Source: Lachnospiraceae bacterium
GTDB taxonomy: Bacteria; Bacillota; Clostridia; Lachnospirales; Lachnospiraceae
Reading direction: 5' to 3'
DNA length: 47,849 nt
Assembly: GCA_017405805.1 (NCBI GenBank)
Contig: JAFQZU010000027.1
Location: 1-47,849 of the forward strand
In this document: positions 25,156-33,732 of the stretch, piece by piece
Layout: each line of letters opens with the position of its first letter
Position numbering within the stretch: the stretch's first letter is position 1
Program-made: the position numbers and the translations under genes
The notes under the pieces: generated by a model
What the model was told of the DNA's origin: nothing
Databases searched by the model: none
The model's input: the letters and a program-made list of their open reading frames with translations, nothing else

Positions 25156-26565
25156 TTAACCGGCATAGGTCTCGTCCATCACCCTGTACTGGATCTTTCC
25201 GGTGTCGTTGCGGAGGATCCCGGGTACGACATAGATCTTGAACAGGGATTTGTAAAGTCCTGTCTTGCCTGCGATATAATCCAGCACATCCTTTTCTTTG
25301 GAAGCGTCCGTGATATAGACGTTCATCCTCTGGTCATTCCCGGCGCAGGCGCATTCGATGCCGAATTCCTGCTGGATCAGGCGCTCGCTCTGGTCCAGGC
25401 TGACGCGGTAGCTGAGGAGCTTCAGGAACCGGGAGAGCCTTCCCGTCACGTAGTAGCAGCCGTCGGCGTCCCTTCTGGCCAGGTCGCCCGTTCTGTAGAC
25501 CCCCTTAAACTCATCGCCCTTGGAGAGGTCTTCTTTGCAGACGGCGTAGCCCATGGTCACGTTGGGGCCCTTGTAGCACATCTCGCCCTCGGCTTCCATG
25601 TCTGTCAGCACCTGCCCGTTCTCGTCGATCAGAAACAGTTCGCCCTCGGGGATGGCCCTTCCGATGCTTCCCGTCTTGGTGAGCGCCAGCTCCGCGGGCA
25701 GGCACGCCATGCGGGCGGAAGTCTCCGTCGTCCCGAAGGAGGGGATGAAGCGCTTTCCGGTCCTCTGCGCGTATTCCGCCAACTGGATGAAACGCGCGTC
25801 CGTCAGCTTTCCGCCACCCTGGGAGAGGGTCCGCAGATCCGGCAGATCCATCCTCTCGAAGCGCAGCCGGTAGAAAATGTCATAGCTGAAGGGGACGCCG
25901 GTAAAATTGGTGCCGCGCTCCTTCCGGATATAGTCCCAGAAATCCGCGCTCATCAGGTTATAGGTGGTCAGGAGCACCGTCGCGCCCACATACAGGTGCG
26001 TATTGATGACATTCAGCCCCATCGTATACTGCATGCCCAGATCGCAGATCGCGCGCTCCGCGCTGGTCCAGCCGAAGGCTTTGGCGACGTTTCTCGCATT
26101 GGCCTCCAGATTTCCTTTCTTGTAGCGCACGAGCTTGGGGCTTCCGGTGGAGCCGGACGTCGTCATGCAAAGCTGCAGATCCTCGTGCAGAGGATAGATC
26201 TCGCTGTCCGTCCGCAGGAGCACATATCCGTGCGTCTCATAGACCGGCGCATAGGGGAATTCTTCCGCAGCCGCCTTCGGGGCCCAGATATAGGCGGGGG
26301 CATAAACCTCAAGCAGATTCCGGAGGAGTTCCCTGTCAATGTGGGCGTTAAGCGTCACGGGTACTGCGCCGGCATCGACAAAACCCAGATACCCGAGCAT
26401 ACTGCCGACCGTGTTGGTGCACAGCAGAAAGATCAGCGAGCGCTTCTGCACCTGCCTGCCCGCTTCCGCAGCAAGGGCCGCGGTCTCTCCGTACGTCAGT
26501 CTGTACCCCTCGTTGTCGATCATCGCGAGCGATGAACCGTTCTGCCTGTCAATTCCCAGAAACAT
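25156..26565 (-). CDS. AMP-forming acyl ligase (ANL superfamily)
   Basis: 469 residues. ATP-binding loop TTSGSTGSPKLVRYKKG (about 135-151), GTTETSARM, hinge region YRTGDLARRDADGCYYVTGR and the C-terminal catalytic lysine region NDTGKIQYR. All core motifs needed for acyl-adenylate formation and thioesterification are present. It is shorter than acyl-CoA synthetases (usually over 500) and sits one gene away from a carrier protein, as DltA does with DltC, so loading the carrier is the likely job. Ribosome binding site AGGGAG. The acyl substrate cannot be told from sequence. Confidence 0.85.
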   Translation of the reverse strand: MFLGIDRQNGSSLAMIDNEGYRLTYGETAALAAEAGRQVQKRSLIFLLCTNTVGSMLGYLGFVDAGAVPVTLNAHIDRELLRNLLEVYAPAYIWAPKAAAEEFPYAPVYETHGYVLLRTDSEIYPLHEDLQLCMTTSGSTGSPKLVRYKKGNLEANARNVAKAFGWTSAERAICDLGMQYTMGLNVINTHLYVGATVLLTTYNLMSADFWDYIRKERGTNFTGVPFSYDIFYRLRFERMDLPDLRTLSQGGGKLTDARFIQLAEYAQRTGKRFIPSFGTTETSARMACLPAELALTKTGSIGRAIPEGELFLIDENGQVLTDMEAEGEMCYKGPNVTMGYAVCKEDLSKGDEFKGVYRTGDLARRDADGCYYVTGRLSRFLKLLSYRVSLDQSERLIQQEFGIECACAGNDQRMNVYITDASKEKDVLDYIAGKTGLYKSLFKIYVVPGILRNDTGKIQYRVMDETYAG

Positions 26566-26602
26566 AGTGTGAAACTCCCTGATAAGCCTTTTGTTGCGTT
26601 TG

Positions 26603-27346
26603 TTACATGATCGTGCAGCCGTCTACGGGCAGCACCTGGCCGGAGATATATCCGGCGTAATCGGATGCCAGGAGCAGGCAGCCGCCGGCGATGTCGGCCG
26701 GCTTGGCGATCCGTCCCATACAGATGTTGGCGATCCGCCCCTGCAGCTTTTCGATGTCCGCCTGCGCCATCATCTCGGTCTGCGTGAGCCCGGGCGCGAT
26801 GGAATTGACCCGGATCCCCTTGGGCGCCAGCTCCTTGGCGGCCGACTTGGTGAGGCCGATCACGGCACCCTTGGTCGCCGAATAGACCAGCTGTCCCGCG
26901 TTGCCGCGAAGGCCTACCATCGACGAGATATTGATGATGCTGCCGCCGCCGTTTCTGGCCATGATCCGGCTGACCGTCTGGATCATCTCGATCATGCCGA
27001 AGACGTTGACCCTGAACATCTTTTCCATATTGTCGCGGGAGATCATGCCGATCAGCTCGTTGAACTCCACGCCGGCGTTGTTGACCAGCACGTCGATCCG
27101 GCCGAACTGCTTTTTGACGGCCATCACGTTCCTGCGCACCGCGTCCGGATCGGTGATGTCAAAATAGAAGGCGTGCAGCCGGTCCTTTACGGTACTCTGC
27201 GCGATCCACTCGTCCGCCGCCCCTTCCCTGGCGTCATTGACCACGACCTCTGCGCCTTCACATGCAAATAAAGAGGCGATCTCCTTACCGATCCCGCGAC
27301 CTGCCCCCGTGACGATACAAACTTTATCTTTTAATAAATCGCTCAT
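26603..27346 (-). CDS. Short-chain dehydrogenase/reductase, FabG-like
   Basis: 247 residues. Cofactor loop VTGAGRGIGKEIA (about 11-23), NNAG, catalytic Ser in INISSMVG, and YSATKGAVIGL with Tyr and Lys; the RVNSIAPGLTQTEMM tail is FabG-like. The ATG has GAGG six bases upstream; a longer in-frame extension overlaps the carrier gene. Located between carrier and ligase genes, it probably reduces a 3-ketoacyl group on the carrier to a 3-hydroxyacyl group. Acting on a nucleotide sugar is an alternative. Confidence 0.88.
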   Translation of the reverse strand: MSDLLKDKVCIVTGAGRGIGKEIASLFACEGAEVVVNDAREGAADEWIAQSTVKDRLHAFYFDITDPDAVRRNVMAVKKQFGRIDVLVNNAGVEFNELIGMISRDNMEKMFRVNVFGMIEMIQTVSRIMARNGGGSIINISSMVGLRGNAGQLVYSATKGAVIGLTKSAAKELAPKGIRVNSIAPGLTQTEMMAQADIEKLQGRIANICMGRIAKPADIAGGCLLLASDYAGYISGQVLPVDGCTIM

Positions 27347-27377
27347 TCCGTTCCTCTTGGCCGGCAGCTGATCCGGC

Positions 27378-27620
27378 TCAGTCAATCGCGACGCCGTAGC
27401 GGGCAAGGATCTTCCTGCCGTTGTCATACCCGCCGAAATGCAGTATGTCATCCGTCTCGAACATGATGTCAAAAGCGTCTTCCAGCTCACTGATCAGCGT
27501 CAGGTGAGAGAGGGAATCCCACTTCTCCACATCCGCGAAGTTAAAGCCGCTGCCAAGCTCGCTCTTATCCACTTCAAAGACCTTCACAAAGATCTCGTCA
27601 TACTTTTCTCTTGCCGTCAT
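27378..27620 (-). CDS. Acyl carrier protein
   Basis: 80-residue acidic four-helix carrier. The phosphopantetheine Ser lies in the motif WDSLSHLTLI (Ser36), followed by the acidic helix SELEDAFDIMFETDDI. It is not next to fatty-acid genes but overlaps the upstream acyltransferase gene by 4 bases (ATGA) and precedes the reductase, so it is a dedicated carrier of the polysaccharide locus. It carries, by inference, the acyl group made by the neighbouring ligase and reductase. Confidence 0.93.
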   Translation of the reverse strand: MTAREKYDEIFVKVFEVDKSELGSGFNFADVEKWDSLSHLTLISELEDAFDIMFETDDILHFGGYDNGRKILARYGVAID

Positions 27621-28210
27621 TTTGTCTCTTTTCTCCTTTTCCTGTGCAGTTCCCAGAGCGCCTCAGCGGTCTCCCCGGAGAGGTCCTTTCTCTCAGGGAA
27701 CTTATCGGATTCCCCGCTGCTGATCCTCGTGATCTTCACGGCGGGCGCATTTCTTCTCTTCTCGATCAGCTCCTCCAAAGAGCAGATATATCTGGCCGGC
27801 ACGCCGCCATAGACGCCGCCGGAGGCCAGGTCCTTATTCACCAGGCTCATGGCCGCCACCACCACGTCCGACCCGATGGTCACGCCCGGCAGCACGGTGG
27901 TGCCTTCGCCGATAAACACATTGTCGCCGATCTCGATGCAGCCCAGGTGTTCGGGAAACTCATTTTTGCCCGCGCGGTTGTTCAGCATCCGGTTGATCAC
28001 GTCGTGCGTCGTCAGGGAGACGCCGGAAGCGATCCACACATTGTCTCCCATCGAGATCAGCTCCGGATGCAGGGGGATCTTGCGGAACATGACCATGCAG
28101 TTTTTGCCCGCATGGCGGAAAATATCGTGCTTATGCAGATACTCTCCCCTTCCCTGGCCGGTCCTCTTCAGGCACATGCCGATCGTATGTCTGATCCTGT
28201 TCCATTCCAT
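27617..28210 (-). CDS. WbbJ/LacA-like acyltransferase
   Basis: 197 residues, hexapeptide-repeat acyltransferase: SMGDNVWIASGVSLTTHDVI contains the catalytic His of the galactoside/maltose acetyltransferase type, followed by IEIGDNVFIGEGTTVLPGVT and YGGVPARYI. A charged C-terminal extension (about 150-197) is unusual. Its start codon shares a base with the stop of the phosphoglycosyl transferase, and its end overlaps the carrier gene, so a carrier-bound donor is plausible; acetyl-CoA is the usual donor in the family. Confidence 0.85.
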   Translation of the reverse strand: MEWNRIRHTIGMCLKRTGQGRGEYLHKHDIFRHAGKNCMVMFRKIPLHPELISMGDNVWIASGVSLTTHDVINRMLNNRAGKNEFPEHLGCIEIGDNVFIGEGTTVLPGVTIGSDVVVAAMSLVNKDLASGGVYGGVPARYICSLEELIEKRRNAPAVKITRISSGESDKFPERKDLSGETAEALWELHRKRRKETK

Positions 28211-28842
28211 CAGTCTGCCGTCCCCATAAACTCTTCCATGGTCACGGAGGTCTCCGAGCTGATGCCTTCCCGCTTCAGAACGGTCCTCACCGTGGCAAAA
28301 ATGATCTTCCAGTCGCCGATGAAGGTGATCTTGTCGACGTATTTGACGTCCCAGTCAAACTTCTCCTCCCAGGAGATCGCGTTGCGGCCGTGCACCTGCG
28401 CGAGGCCGGTAAAACCCGGCAGCACCTCATGCCTTCTGGCCTGGTGCGCGTTGTAGCGGGGCAGGTACTTGACCATCAGGGGACGCGGCCCCACGATCGA
28501 CATATCTCCCTTAAGGATGTTGAAGAGCTCAGGCAGTTCGTCCAGACTCGTGCTGCGGAGTTTCTTTCCGAAGGACGTCAGCCGCTGCGCGTCGGGCAGG
28601 AGCTTCCCGTCCTTGTCCTTTTCGTCCGTCATCGTCCGGAACTTATAGATATGGAAGATCTTTCCGTCTTTGCCCGGTCTCTCCTGCTTAAAGATCACGG
28701 GACTCCCGAGCTTGCAGCGGACAAGGAGCGCCGTTCCGGCCATGACCGGGCTCAGCGCAGTGATCGCCGCAAGAGAAAGCAGGAAGTCCTGCGGCCTCTT
28801 AAAATATTTTTCGTACGGGCCGTATGGCTTATGTGTGCTCAT
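28210..28842 (-). CDS. Phosphoglycosyl transferase, PglC/WcaJ type
   Basis: 210-residue monotopic transferase that would place the first sugar-1-phosphate on undecaprenyl phosphate at the cytoplasmic face. One N-terminal hydrophobic helix (about 16-40), then [19 protein letters not shown] with the catalytic Asp-Glu region ([24 protein letters not shown]) and the C-terminal [13 protein letters not shown]. The short length equals PglC rather than WbaP. GAGG is close to the ATG; an upstream in-frame extension overlaps the preceding gene. Substrate inferred as a UDP-diamino or amino sugar because an aminotransferase gene precedes it. Confidence 0.93.
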   Translation of the reverse strand: MSTHKPYGPYEKYFKRPQDFLLSLAAITALSPVMAGTALLVRCKLGSPVIFKQERPGKDGKIFHIYKFRTMTDEKDKDGKLLPDAQRLTSFGKKLRSTSLDELPELFNILKGDMSIVGPRPLMVKYLPRYNAHQARRHEVLPGFTGLAQVHGRNAISWEEKFDWDVKYVDKITFIGDWKIIFATVRTVLKREGISSETSVTMEEFMGTAD

Positions 28843-28861
28843 GTCACCTCTTATCTGTCTG

Positions 28862-30166
28862 TTATTGGAAGCACCTGTGGATGATGTCGATGATGACATC
28901 CTGCTGCTCCTTCGTCATCTTGTTGTCCGAGGGCAGGCACAGGCCTCTCTCAAAAATATCCATTCCCACGTCCGCCGCGGTTCCTTCGTCGATGTAAGCG
29001 TTGCTGCGCCCTCTGCCGACGCCCTCCGTGCTCATAAAAACGTTGCCGCGGTATACGGGCTGCATGTGCATGGGCTTCCAGATGGGCCGTCCCTCCGCGC
29101 CAAAAGCCCCGATCGCCTCCAGGATCTCCGTGGGACACGATCTCCCTGACTGCGGTATGTAGAGCGGCCTTCTCTCGCCCCGCATCTGCGGGCACATGGC
29201 GTCCTCGTCGATCAGGATGCAGGACAGCCAGTAGTTGGGCTCGCAGTCCGCCGGGATGGGATTCATGGTCACCGGAAGATCGCGCAGTCCCTCCCTGTAA
29301 CGTTCGTAGACCGCCTTCTTCTGGGCGATATGCTCTTCCATATAAGGAAGCTGGCCGCGAACCACGCCCGCGATGATATTGCTCATCCTGTAGTTGTAGC
29401 CGAGCTCCTCATGCTGGTACCAGGGTGCGTCCTCTCTGGCCTGCGTGGCCCATTTGCGCACTTTGTTGACGTCGGAGAGCGAATCGCTCACCAGCATGCC
29501 GCCGGCACTGCCCGTGATGATCTTATTCCCGTTAAAACTGATGATGCTGTAATCCCCCAGCTTTCCAGTCATCACGCCCTTGTAGGACGCCCCCAGGGAC
29601 TCCGCCGCGTCTTCCACGATCAGTGCACCGTGCTCGTCCGCAATGGCCCTGATCTCGTCGTATAGGGCCGGCGTCCCGTAAAGGTGTACCAGTACGATCA
29701 GCCGGACGTCAGGATAGATCTCGAAGGCCTTCCGCAGCGCCCCGGGAGACATGTTCCAGGATTCGCGCTCCGAATCGATAAAGACCGCCTCGCCGCCCTC
29801 GTAAGCCACGGGATTGACCGTCGCGTCAAAAGTCATGTCAGAACAAAAGACCCTCCGTCCCTCCAGAACGCCCTTGTTGGCGGGTGCGGGACCATACAGC
29901 CTCTCTCCGGCCAGCCGCACAGCCAGATGAAGCGCAGCCGTTCCCGAGGAGAGCGCGGCCGCGTATTTCCGGCCTGTCTTCTCCGCCATGATCTTCTCCA
30001 CTTCGTCGATGTTGGCGCCCACCGTGGACACCCAGTTGGTGCGGATCGCCTCGTCCACCCAGCGCTGCTCATCCCCGTGCATGGTCGGGGAGGACAGCCA
30101 GATCCTGGACGGAAACGGCTCTATCCCTGAAAACCTTTTATCCTGTAAATAATCGATCTGATTCAT
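28862..30166 (-). CDS. DegT-family sugar aminotransferase (PglE-like)
   Basis: First gene of the polysaccharide operon, 434 residues from this start. PLP Lys in [14 protein letters not shown], plus [35 protein letters not shown] and [13 protein letters not shown]. It probably makes a 4-amino-6-deoxy-hexose for the initiating sugar. A matching UDP-sugar 4,6-dehydratase other than LegB is not in the window. Starts at 30181, 30178 (ATG ATG) and 30166 are all possible; none has a good ribosome binding site. Confidence 0.87.
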   Translation of the reverse strand: MNQIDYLQDKRFSGIEPFPSRIWLSSPTMHGDEQRWVDEAIRTNWVSTVGANIDEVEKIMAEKTGRKYAAALSSGTAALHLAVRLAGERLYGPAPANKGVLEGRRVFCSDMTFDATVNPVAYEGGEAVFIDSERESWNMSPGALRKAFEIYPDVRLIVLVHLYGTPALYDEIRAIADEHGALIVEDAAESLGASYKGVMTGKLGDYSIISFNGNKIITGSAGGMLVSDSLSDVNKVRKWATQAREDAPWYQHEELGYNYRMSNIIAGVVRGQLPYMEEHIAQKKAVYERYREGLRDLPVTMNPIPADCEPNYWLSCILIDEDAMCPQMRGERRPLYIPQSGRSCPTEILEAIGAFGAEGRPIWKPMHMQPVYRGNVFMSTEGVGRGRSNAYIDEGTAADVGMDIFERGLCLPSDNKMTKEQQDVIIDIIHRCFQ

Positions 30167-30227
30167 ACAATCTACCATCATCTGCGCAAAAACGCAAACT
30201 TACCCAATTTTTTAATAATCATAACAC

Positions 30228-30256
30228 AGGATACGACTCCACTGGAAGAGCGTCAA
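30228..30256 (-). promoter_or_regulatory. Promoter of the polysaccharide operon
   Basis: TTGACG (30251-30256) and TATCCT (30228-30233) on the minus strand with a 17-base spacer. No other strong promoter was noticed inside the tightly packed 20-kb operon, so this probably drives it all. Confidence 0.65.
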
Positions 30257-30294
30257 GAAAAATCTCCTTACGCGGTCTTTACAAAAGCCCTGCC

Positions 30295-30323
30295 TTGACC
30301 GCTCCGCCGGGGCATTATATCCT
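30295..30323 (+). promoter_or_regulatory. Divergent promoter of the acyltransferase-3 gene
   Basis: TTGACC (30295-30300), 17-base spacer and TATCCT (30318-30323); the -10 is identical to that of the divergent polysaccharide promoter, hinting at joint control. Confidence 0.5.
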
Positions 30324-30389
30324 TATTTGGAAACCATCCCATGATTGTCCGAACTGTCCTTCACTTAGCCGCAAGGCCGGAGAGATCAC

Positions 30390-31445
30390 TTGAGTACACA
30401 AAAGAGCACGCCGGCTACGCGCGCCGCAGGCGCCGTCCGCATCGCCAAATTCGACAACATTAAACTGTTCCTTATATTCTGTGTGGTCCTGGGCCATATG
30501 ATCGAGCGCTTTCTCACAAAGAGCCCGTCCGGCGCCCGCGTCCAGCTTTGGATCTATCTCTTTCACATGCCGGCCTTTGCCTTTCTCGCAGGCCTTTTCT
30601 CGAAAAAGACAGTGATCCGCCGGGACCTGCGCAGGATCTTTTCCTTCGTCCTTCTCTATCTTTTTATGGAAGTCCTGTTCTATCTCTCCTCCGCATATGT
30701 GAAGGGCATGGAAAACGCGGTCTTTGACCCTTTGCACGAGGACGGAATCCCCTGGTTCTGCCTCTCCATGTTCTGGTGGTACCTGCTGACCCTGCTCACA
30801 AAAGAAATCCGCCCTGCGGTTTCCCTGCCATGCGCGGTCCTGGCCGCCGCGGCCGCCGGTTTTGCGCCGCCTGCGGACGGCCTCCTTGCGCTGCTTAGGA
30901 CAGCGGTCTTCTATCCGTTTTTCCTGGCGGGCTTTCACACGGATCCCCGCCGGCTCCTTACCTGTCTGGAAAAACCGGCCCTGCGCGCCGCCGGCCTGTG
31001 TGCCGCCGCCGGGTCCCTGGCGGCCTGCTTCCTTTTATATTCCCGGATCGGGTGGACCATCGACCTGTTTCGCGGCAAACTCACCTACGGCCAGCTCGGA
31101 TTGACCGGCGCTTCTGCCCTCCTTGCAGGCCCGCTCCTGCGTCTCCTCGCCATGCTTGTATCCGCGGTCCTCATGCTCTCCGTGATGGCCGTGATCCCGT
31201 CCCGCAGGACCTTCCTGTCCGGACTGGGGAGCCATACGCTCGCCGTTTACGTCCTGCACGGCCCGGTCTACTCCGTCATTCTCGGCACTTGTGAACCGGT
31301 ACTGCGCTGGATCGTGCAGGATCACATCCTGCTCCGGTGCGCCCTGCTGAGCGTTGGGATCGTTGCTGTCACGGCGCCGGCGGGGGAACTGCTGCAGACT
31401 CTGCAGGCATTTCTCCGGTCGCGAAATGTCCATTCCATTATCTAA
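30390..31445 (+). CDS. Membrane O-acyltransferase (acyltransferase 3 family)
   Basis: 351-residue membrane protein with about ten helices. It opens with FDNIKLFLIFCVVLGHM, where the His is the conserved catalytic residue of OafA-type enzymes, followed by HMPAFAFLAGLF. Such enzymes move acyl groups onto exported polysaccharide or lipid-linked sugars. The predicted start is TTG with GGAG seven bases upstream. It is divergent from the polysaccharide operon and probably O-acetylates its product. Confidence 0.85.
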   Translation: MSTQKSTPATRAAGAVRIAKFDNIKLFLIFCVVLGHMIERFLTKSPSGARVQLWIYLFHMPAFAFLAGLFSKKTVIRRDLRRIFSFVLLYLFMEVLFYLSSAYVKGMENAVFDPLHEDGIPWFCLSMFWWYLLTLLTKEIRPAVSLPCAVLAAAAAGFAPPADGLLALLRTAVFYPFFLAGFHTDPRRLLTCLEKPALRAAGLCAAAGSLAACFLLYSRIGWTIDLFRGKLTYGQLGLTGASALLAGPLLRLLAMLVSAVLMLSVMAVIPSRRTFLSGLGSHTLAVYVLHGPVYSVILGTCEPVLRWIVQDHILLRCALLSVGIVAVTAPAGELLQTLQAFLRSRNVHSII

Positions 31446-31472
31446 GAATCTGTTCTGATTGTCCAACAAAAA

Positions 31473-31522
31473 GAACTGCCGCACAAGCAAAGGATTTTAA
31501 TCCCTGACTTGTGCGGCAGTTC
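31473..31522. terminator. Bidirectional terminator
   Basis: Arms 31473-31487 and 31508-31522 form a perfect 15-bp stem with a 20-base loop. The T-run is better on the minus strand (TTCTTTTTG) than on the plus strand (TTCCTTTC). It ends the acyltransferase gene and can stop transcription arriving from the metallo-hydrolase side. Confidence 0.8.
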
Positions 31523-31612
31523 CTTTCAGAGTATAAAAGGGGGGTAACGGCGAAGCAGCATTAATAGTTTTCAGCACGTATGCTGCCCCGCCTTTCTTAA
31601 AGGTATTTGTAA

Positions 31613-31641
31613 TTGACGCTCGAGGAAAGTACAACTAATAG
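31613..31641 (+). promoter_or_regulatory. Promoter-like site before a gene relic
   Basis: TTGACG (31613-31618) and TAATAG (31636-31641), 17-base spacer, followed by AGGAGG at 31653. Upstream, a GGCG..GCAGCAT/ATGCTGC..CGCC dyad (about 31550-31593) is the only other structure in the 31523-31847 gap. Confidence 0.45.
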
Positions 31642-31664
31642 TTTTGTGGGTTAGGAGGAAACCA

Positions 31665-31850
31665 ATAACAGAAGCGTCTCTTACAATTTGGAATTCTGGT
31701 AGTTGTCCTGATCAACTATCTGTAAATGATTTTAATCCCGGAAAGACGTTTGAGCAAATCCTTGCTGCTTATAGCAATAATAAAATGGCTCTATGGGGAT
31801 ACCGATTATCTATGCGCAAAAAGAGTTTCGCTTTATCTGAAGGTCTGTCA
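31665..31850 (+). pseudogene. Possible 5' gene relic with ATA at the start position
   Basis: A perfect AGGAGG lies six bases before an ATA codon that opens a frame reading ITEASLTIWNSGSCPDQLSV and on through NPGKTFEQILAAYSNNKMAL. The stretch is clearly AT-richer than its neighbours and the frame runs on into the antisense of the next gene. Promoter, ribosome binding site and frame suggest the first part of a gene whose start codon mutated and whose rest was lost. I do not recognise the protein, and the end point given is arbitrary. Confidence 0.3.
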
Positions 31851-32846
31851 CCTGACCCTGTATCTCCGAATCCCGTCCTTTTCATAGCGCTCGATCTCCC
31901 CCATTTTCAGAAGGTGGTCGAGATGGGAGAGGCACTCCCCGACCGCATACCATCTCTGGGTGTCCGGGAAATCCTCCCAGCTTCTGGAACGGATCTTCCA
32001 CGTCATTTGGCCCGTGATCTCATACGCGCACAGACCTTCCTGTTCCGCGATGATCCTTTTTGCTTCCTGAAGGCGCTTGTCATGATGCCGCAGCAGCGCG
32101 TCGATTCTTGCCTGATAGTCCCCTGTCTCGCGGTGCCCCGGCAGCGCAAGCTTTACCGGGTAATTGCGGATCGCATGCAGTGAATCCAGATAGTTGCTGA
32201 GGGCGTCTTCCACATCCGCAAAGGCTGTGATGTTCGGAGTGATGTCGAACAGCACAGTGTCGCCGGTAAACATGATGCCCTGCTCTTTCTCCCAGAGCAT
32301 ACAGCATCCGGGGCTGTGCCCGGGCGTGTAGACAACCTGCAGCTTCAAGCCGCCGATCTGAAATACATCACCGTCTGAGACGGCGGTAAATCTGCTGTCC
32401 ACCTTATCCAAAGCGCCTTTTCTGGCGGGATTGTTGTCCTGGATCCAGAACAGGAGATCTCTCGGAAATCCTTCCTTTAGAAATCTGTGGCGCATCTTGC
32501 CCTTGTTGACGTCGTTCAGGATCTCCCGCTGCAGCTTGAGGTCCAGCCCGTGCATGTAGATTCTCCGGTTCTCGCCGGCCATCTCGCGGGCAAGGCCGCT
32601 GTGGTCAGAATGCACATGCGTGCAGAACACATCGCGTATCTCCCGTCTGCTCCCAAGAAGCTCCAGTCCCTTGAGAAGCGGCTCCCTGCAGCTCTTCCTC
32701 CGAAATCCCGTATCAATGAGAAGTTCTGTGCCCTCTCCTTTGATCAAATAGCTGTTGATAGCCCTCAAGGGATTGCCGATCAGCGGCACTTCAATCCTGT
32801 AAATATGATCTGTTATCTGCCAGACATTTTCTCCGAGTTTTTCCAT
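31848..32846 (-). CDS. Metallo-beta-lactamase-fold hydrolase
   Basis: 332 residues. Two-metal site: THVHSDHSG (about 79-86), TPGHSPG His, FTGDTV Asp and LALPGHRE His, i.e. the complete set for a binuclear metallo-hydrolase. The C-terminal ~90 residues form an extra, charged helical domain resembling a winged-helix-like tail seen in glyoxalase II-like and CoA-thioesterase-like members. Last gene of the operon from prpD; thioesterase or lactonase activity on a pathway intermediate is a reasonable guess. GAGG precedes two consecutive ATG codons; the second (32846) has better spacing. Confidence 0.88.
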   Translation of the reverse strand: MEKLGENVWQITDHIYRIEVPLIGNPLRAINSYLIKGEGTELLIDTGFRRKSCREPLLKGLELLGSRREIRDVFCTHVHSDHSGLAREMAGENRRIYMHGLDLKLQREILNDVNKGKMRHRFLKEGFPRDLLFWIQDNNPARKGALDKVDSRFTAVSDGDVFQIGGLKLQVVYTPGHSPGCCMLWEKEQGIMFTGDTVLFDITPNITAFADVEDALSNYLDSLHAIRNYPVKLALPGHRETGDYQARIDALLRHHDKRLQEAKRIIAEQEGLCAYEITGQMTWKIRSRSWEDFPDTQRWYAVGECLSHLDHLLKMGEIERYEKDGIRRYRVR

Positions 32847-32893
32847 CATCACCTCATGTCGACGCGTCCTCTGCACATCGAATACCTGTTAAC

Positions 32894-33688
32894 TTACTTT
32901 CCTCTGAATACGATCGGCTGTTTGGCAATAAATGCCTTCACGGCCTCCTGAAAATCCTCCGAATCCGTGCAGCTGATCTCCGTGGGGACTTCGCATTCGC
33001 GAAGGAACGCCTCATACCCTGTGAAGTTCGCCTCGTAGAGCTGCTTCTTCAGGTTCTCGTAGGCAATCGTCGGACCGGCCGCCAATCGCTTTGCGAACGC
33101 CTGCACTTCCTCTTCCAGTGCTTCCGCAGATGTCACCTTATAAACCAGTCCGAGCTTCTCTGCCTCCGCAGCGGAGAGCCCCTCTCCCAGTGCGCACAGC
33201 CGGAGCGTCTCGTTGATCCCGATGATGCGGCTCATCAGATATACGCCGCCAAAATCGGGGACCAGTCCGAGATTGACAAACGAGTGAAGAAATTTGGAAC
33301 GGTCGGAGCAGAACGTGAAGTCACAGGCGTACGCCAAAACAGCGCCGGCACCCGCCGCGGGACCGTTCACGCAGCCGATGATCATCTTCTTCAGGCGCTT
33401 CATTTTTCCAATCAGCTGCCCGCTCTTGGTGATCATCGTATCCAGCGTCACTCTCCCGCTCTCCTGAATCTGCTTCTTGAAATACGAAATATCGCCTCCG
33501 GCGGAGAAGGCTTTGCCCTCCCCGCGAAGAACGATTACACGCACCTTTTCGTCCTGATCACACTCGTCCAGCTTTTCCATGAGCGCATCGATCATCGGCT
33601 CGTCAACGGCATTGAGATTTTTCTGATGATCCATCGTGATTACGGCGATTCCATCCTGAAGCTGAAATCTGATCTTGTCGTTTTCCAT
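32894..33688 (-). CDS. Crotonase-family enoyl-CoA isomerase/hydratase (PaaG-like)
   Basis: 264 residues with the crotonase fold: FSAGGDISYF and VNGPAAGAGAVLAYACDF form the oxyanion holes for the CoA thioester. The two catalytic Glu of classical enoyl-CoA hydratase are absent: Val117 and Phe137 stand at their places. Instead LGLVPDFGGVYLM has Asp145 in the position used by PaaG-like isomerases. It is thus more likely an isomerase than a hydratase. ATG at 33688 has AGGAG eight bases upstream. It follows the nitronate-monooxygenase-like gene by 44 bases. Confidence 0.87.
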   Translation of the reverse strand: MENDKIRFQLQDGIAVITMDHQKNLNAVDEPMIDALMEKLDECDQDEKVRVIVLRGEGKAFSAGGDISYFKKQIQESGRVTLDTMITKSGQLIGKMKRLKKMIIGCVNGPAAGAGAVLAYACDFTFCSDRSKFLHSFVNLGLVPDFGGVYLMSRIIGINETLRLCALGEGLSAAEAEKLGLVYKVTSAEALEEEVQAFAKRLAAGPTIAYENLKKQLYEANFTGYEAFLRECEVPTEISCTDSEDFQEAVKAFIAKQPIVFRGK

Positions 33689-33732
33689 CACTTTCACTCC
33701 TTTTTATCAAAAGCTTTCCGACCGCAGAGACA

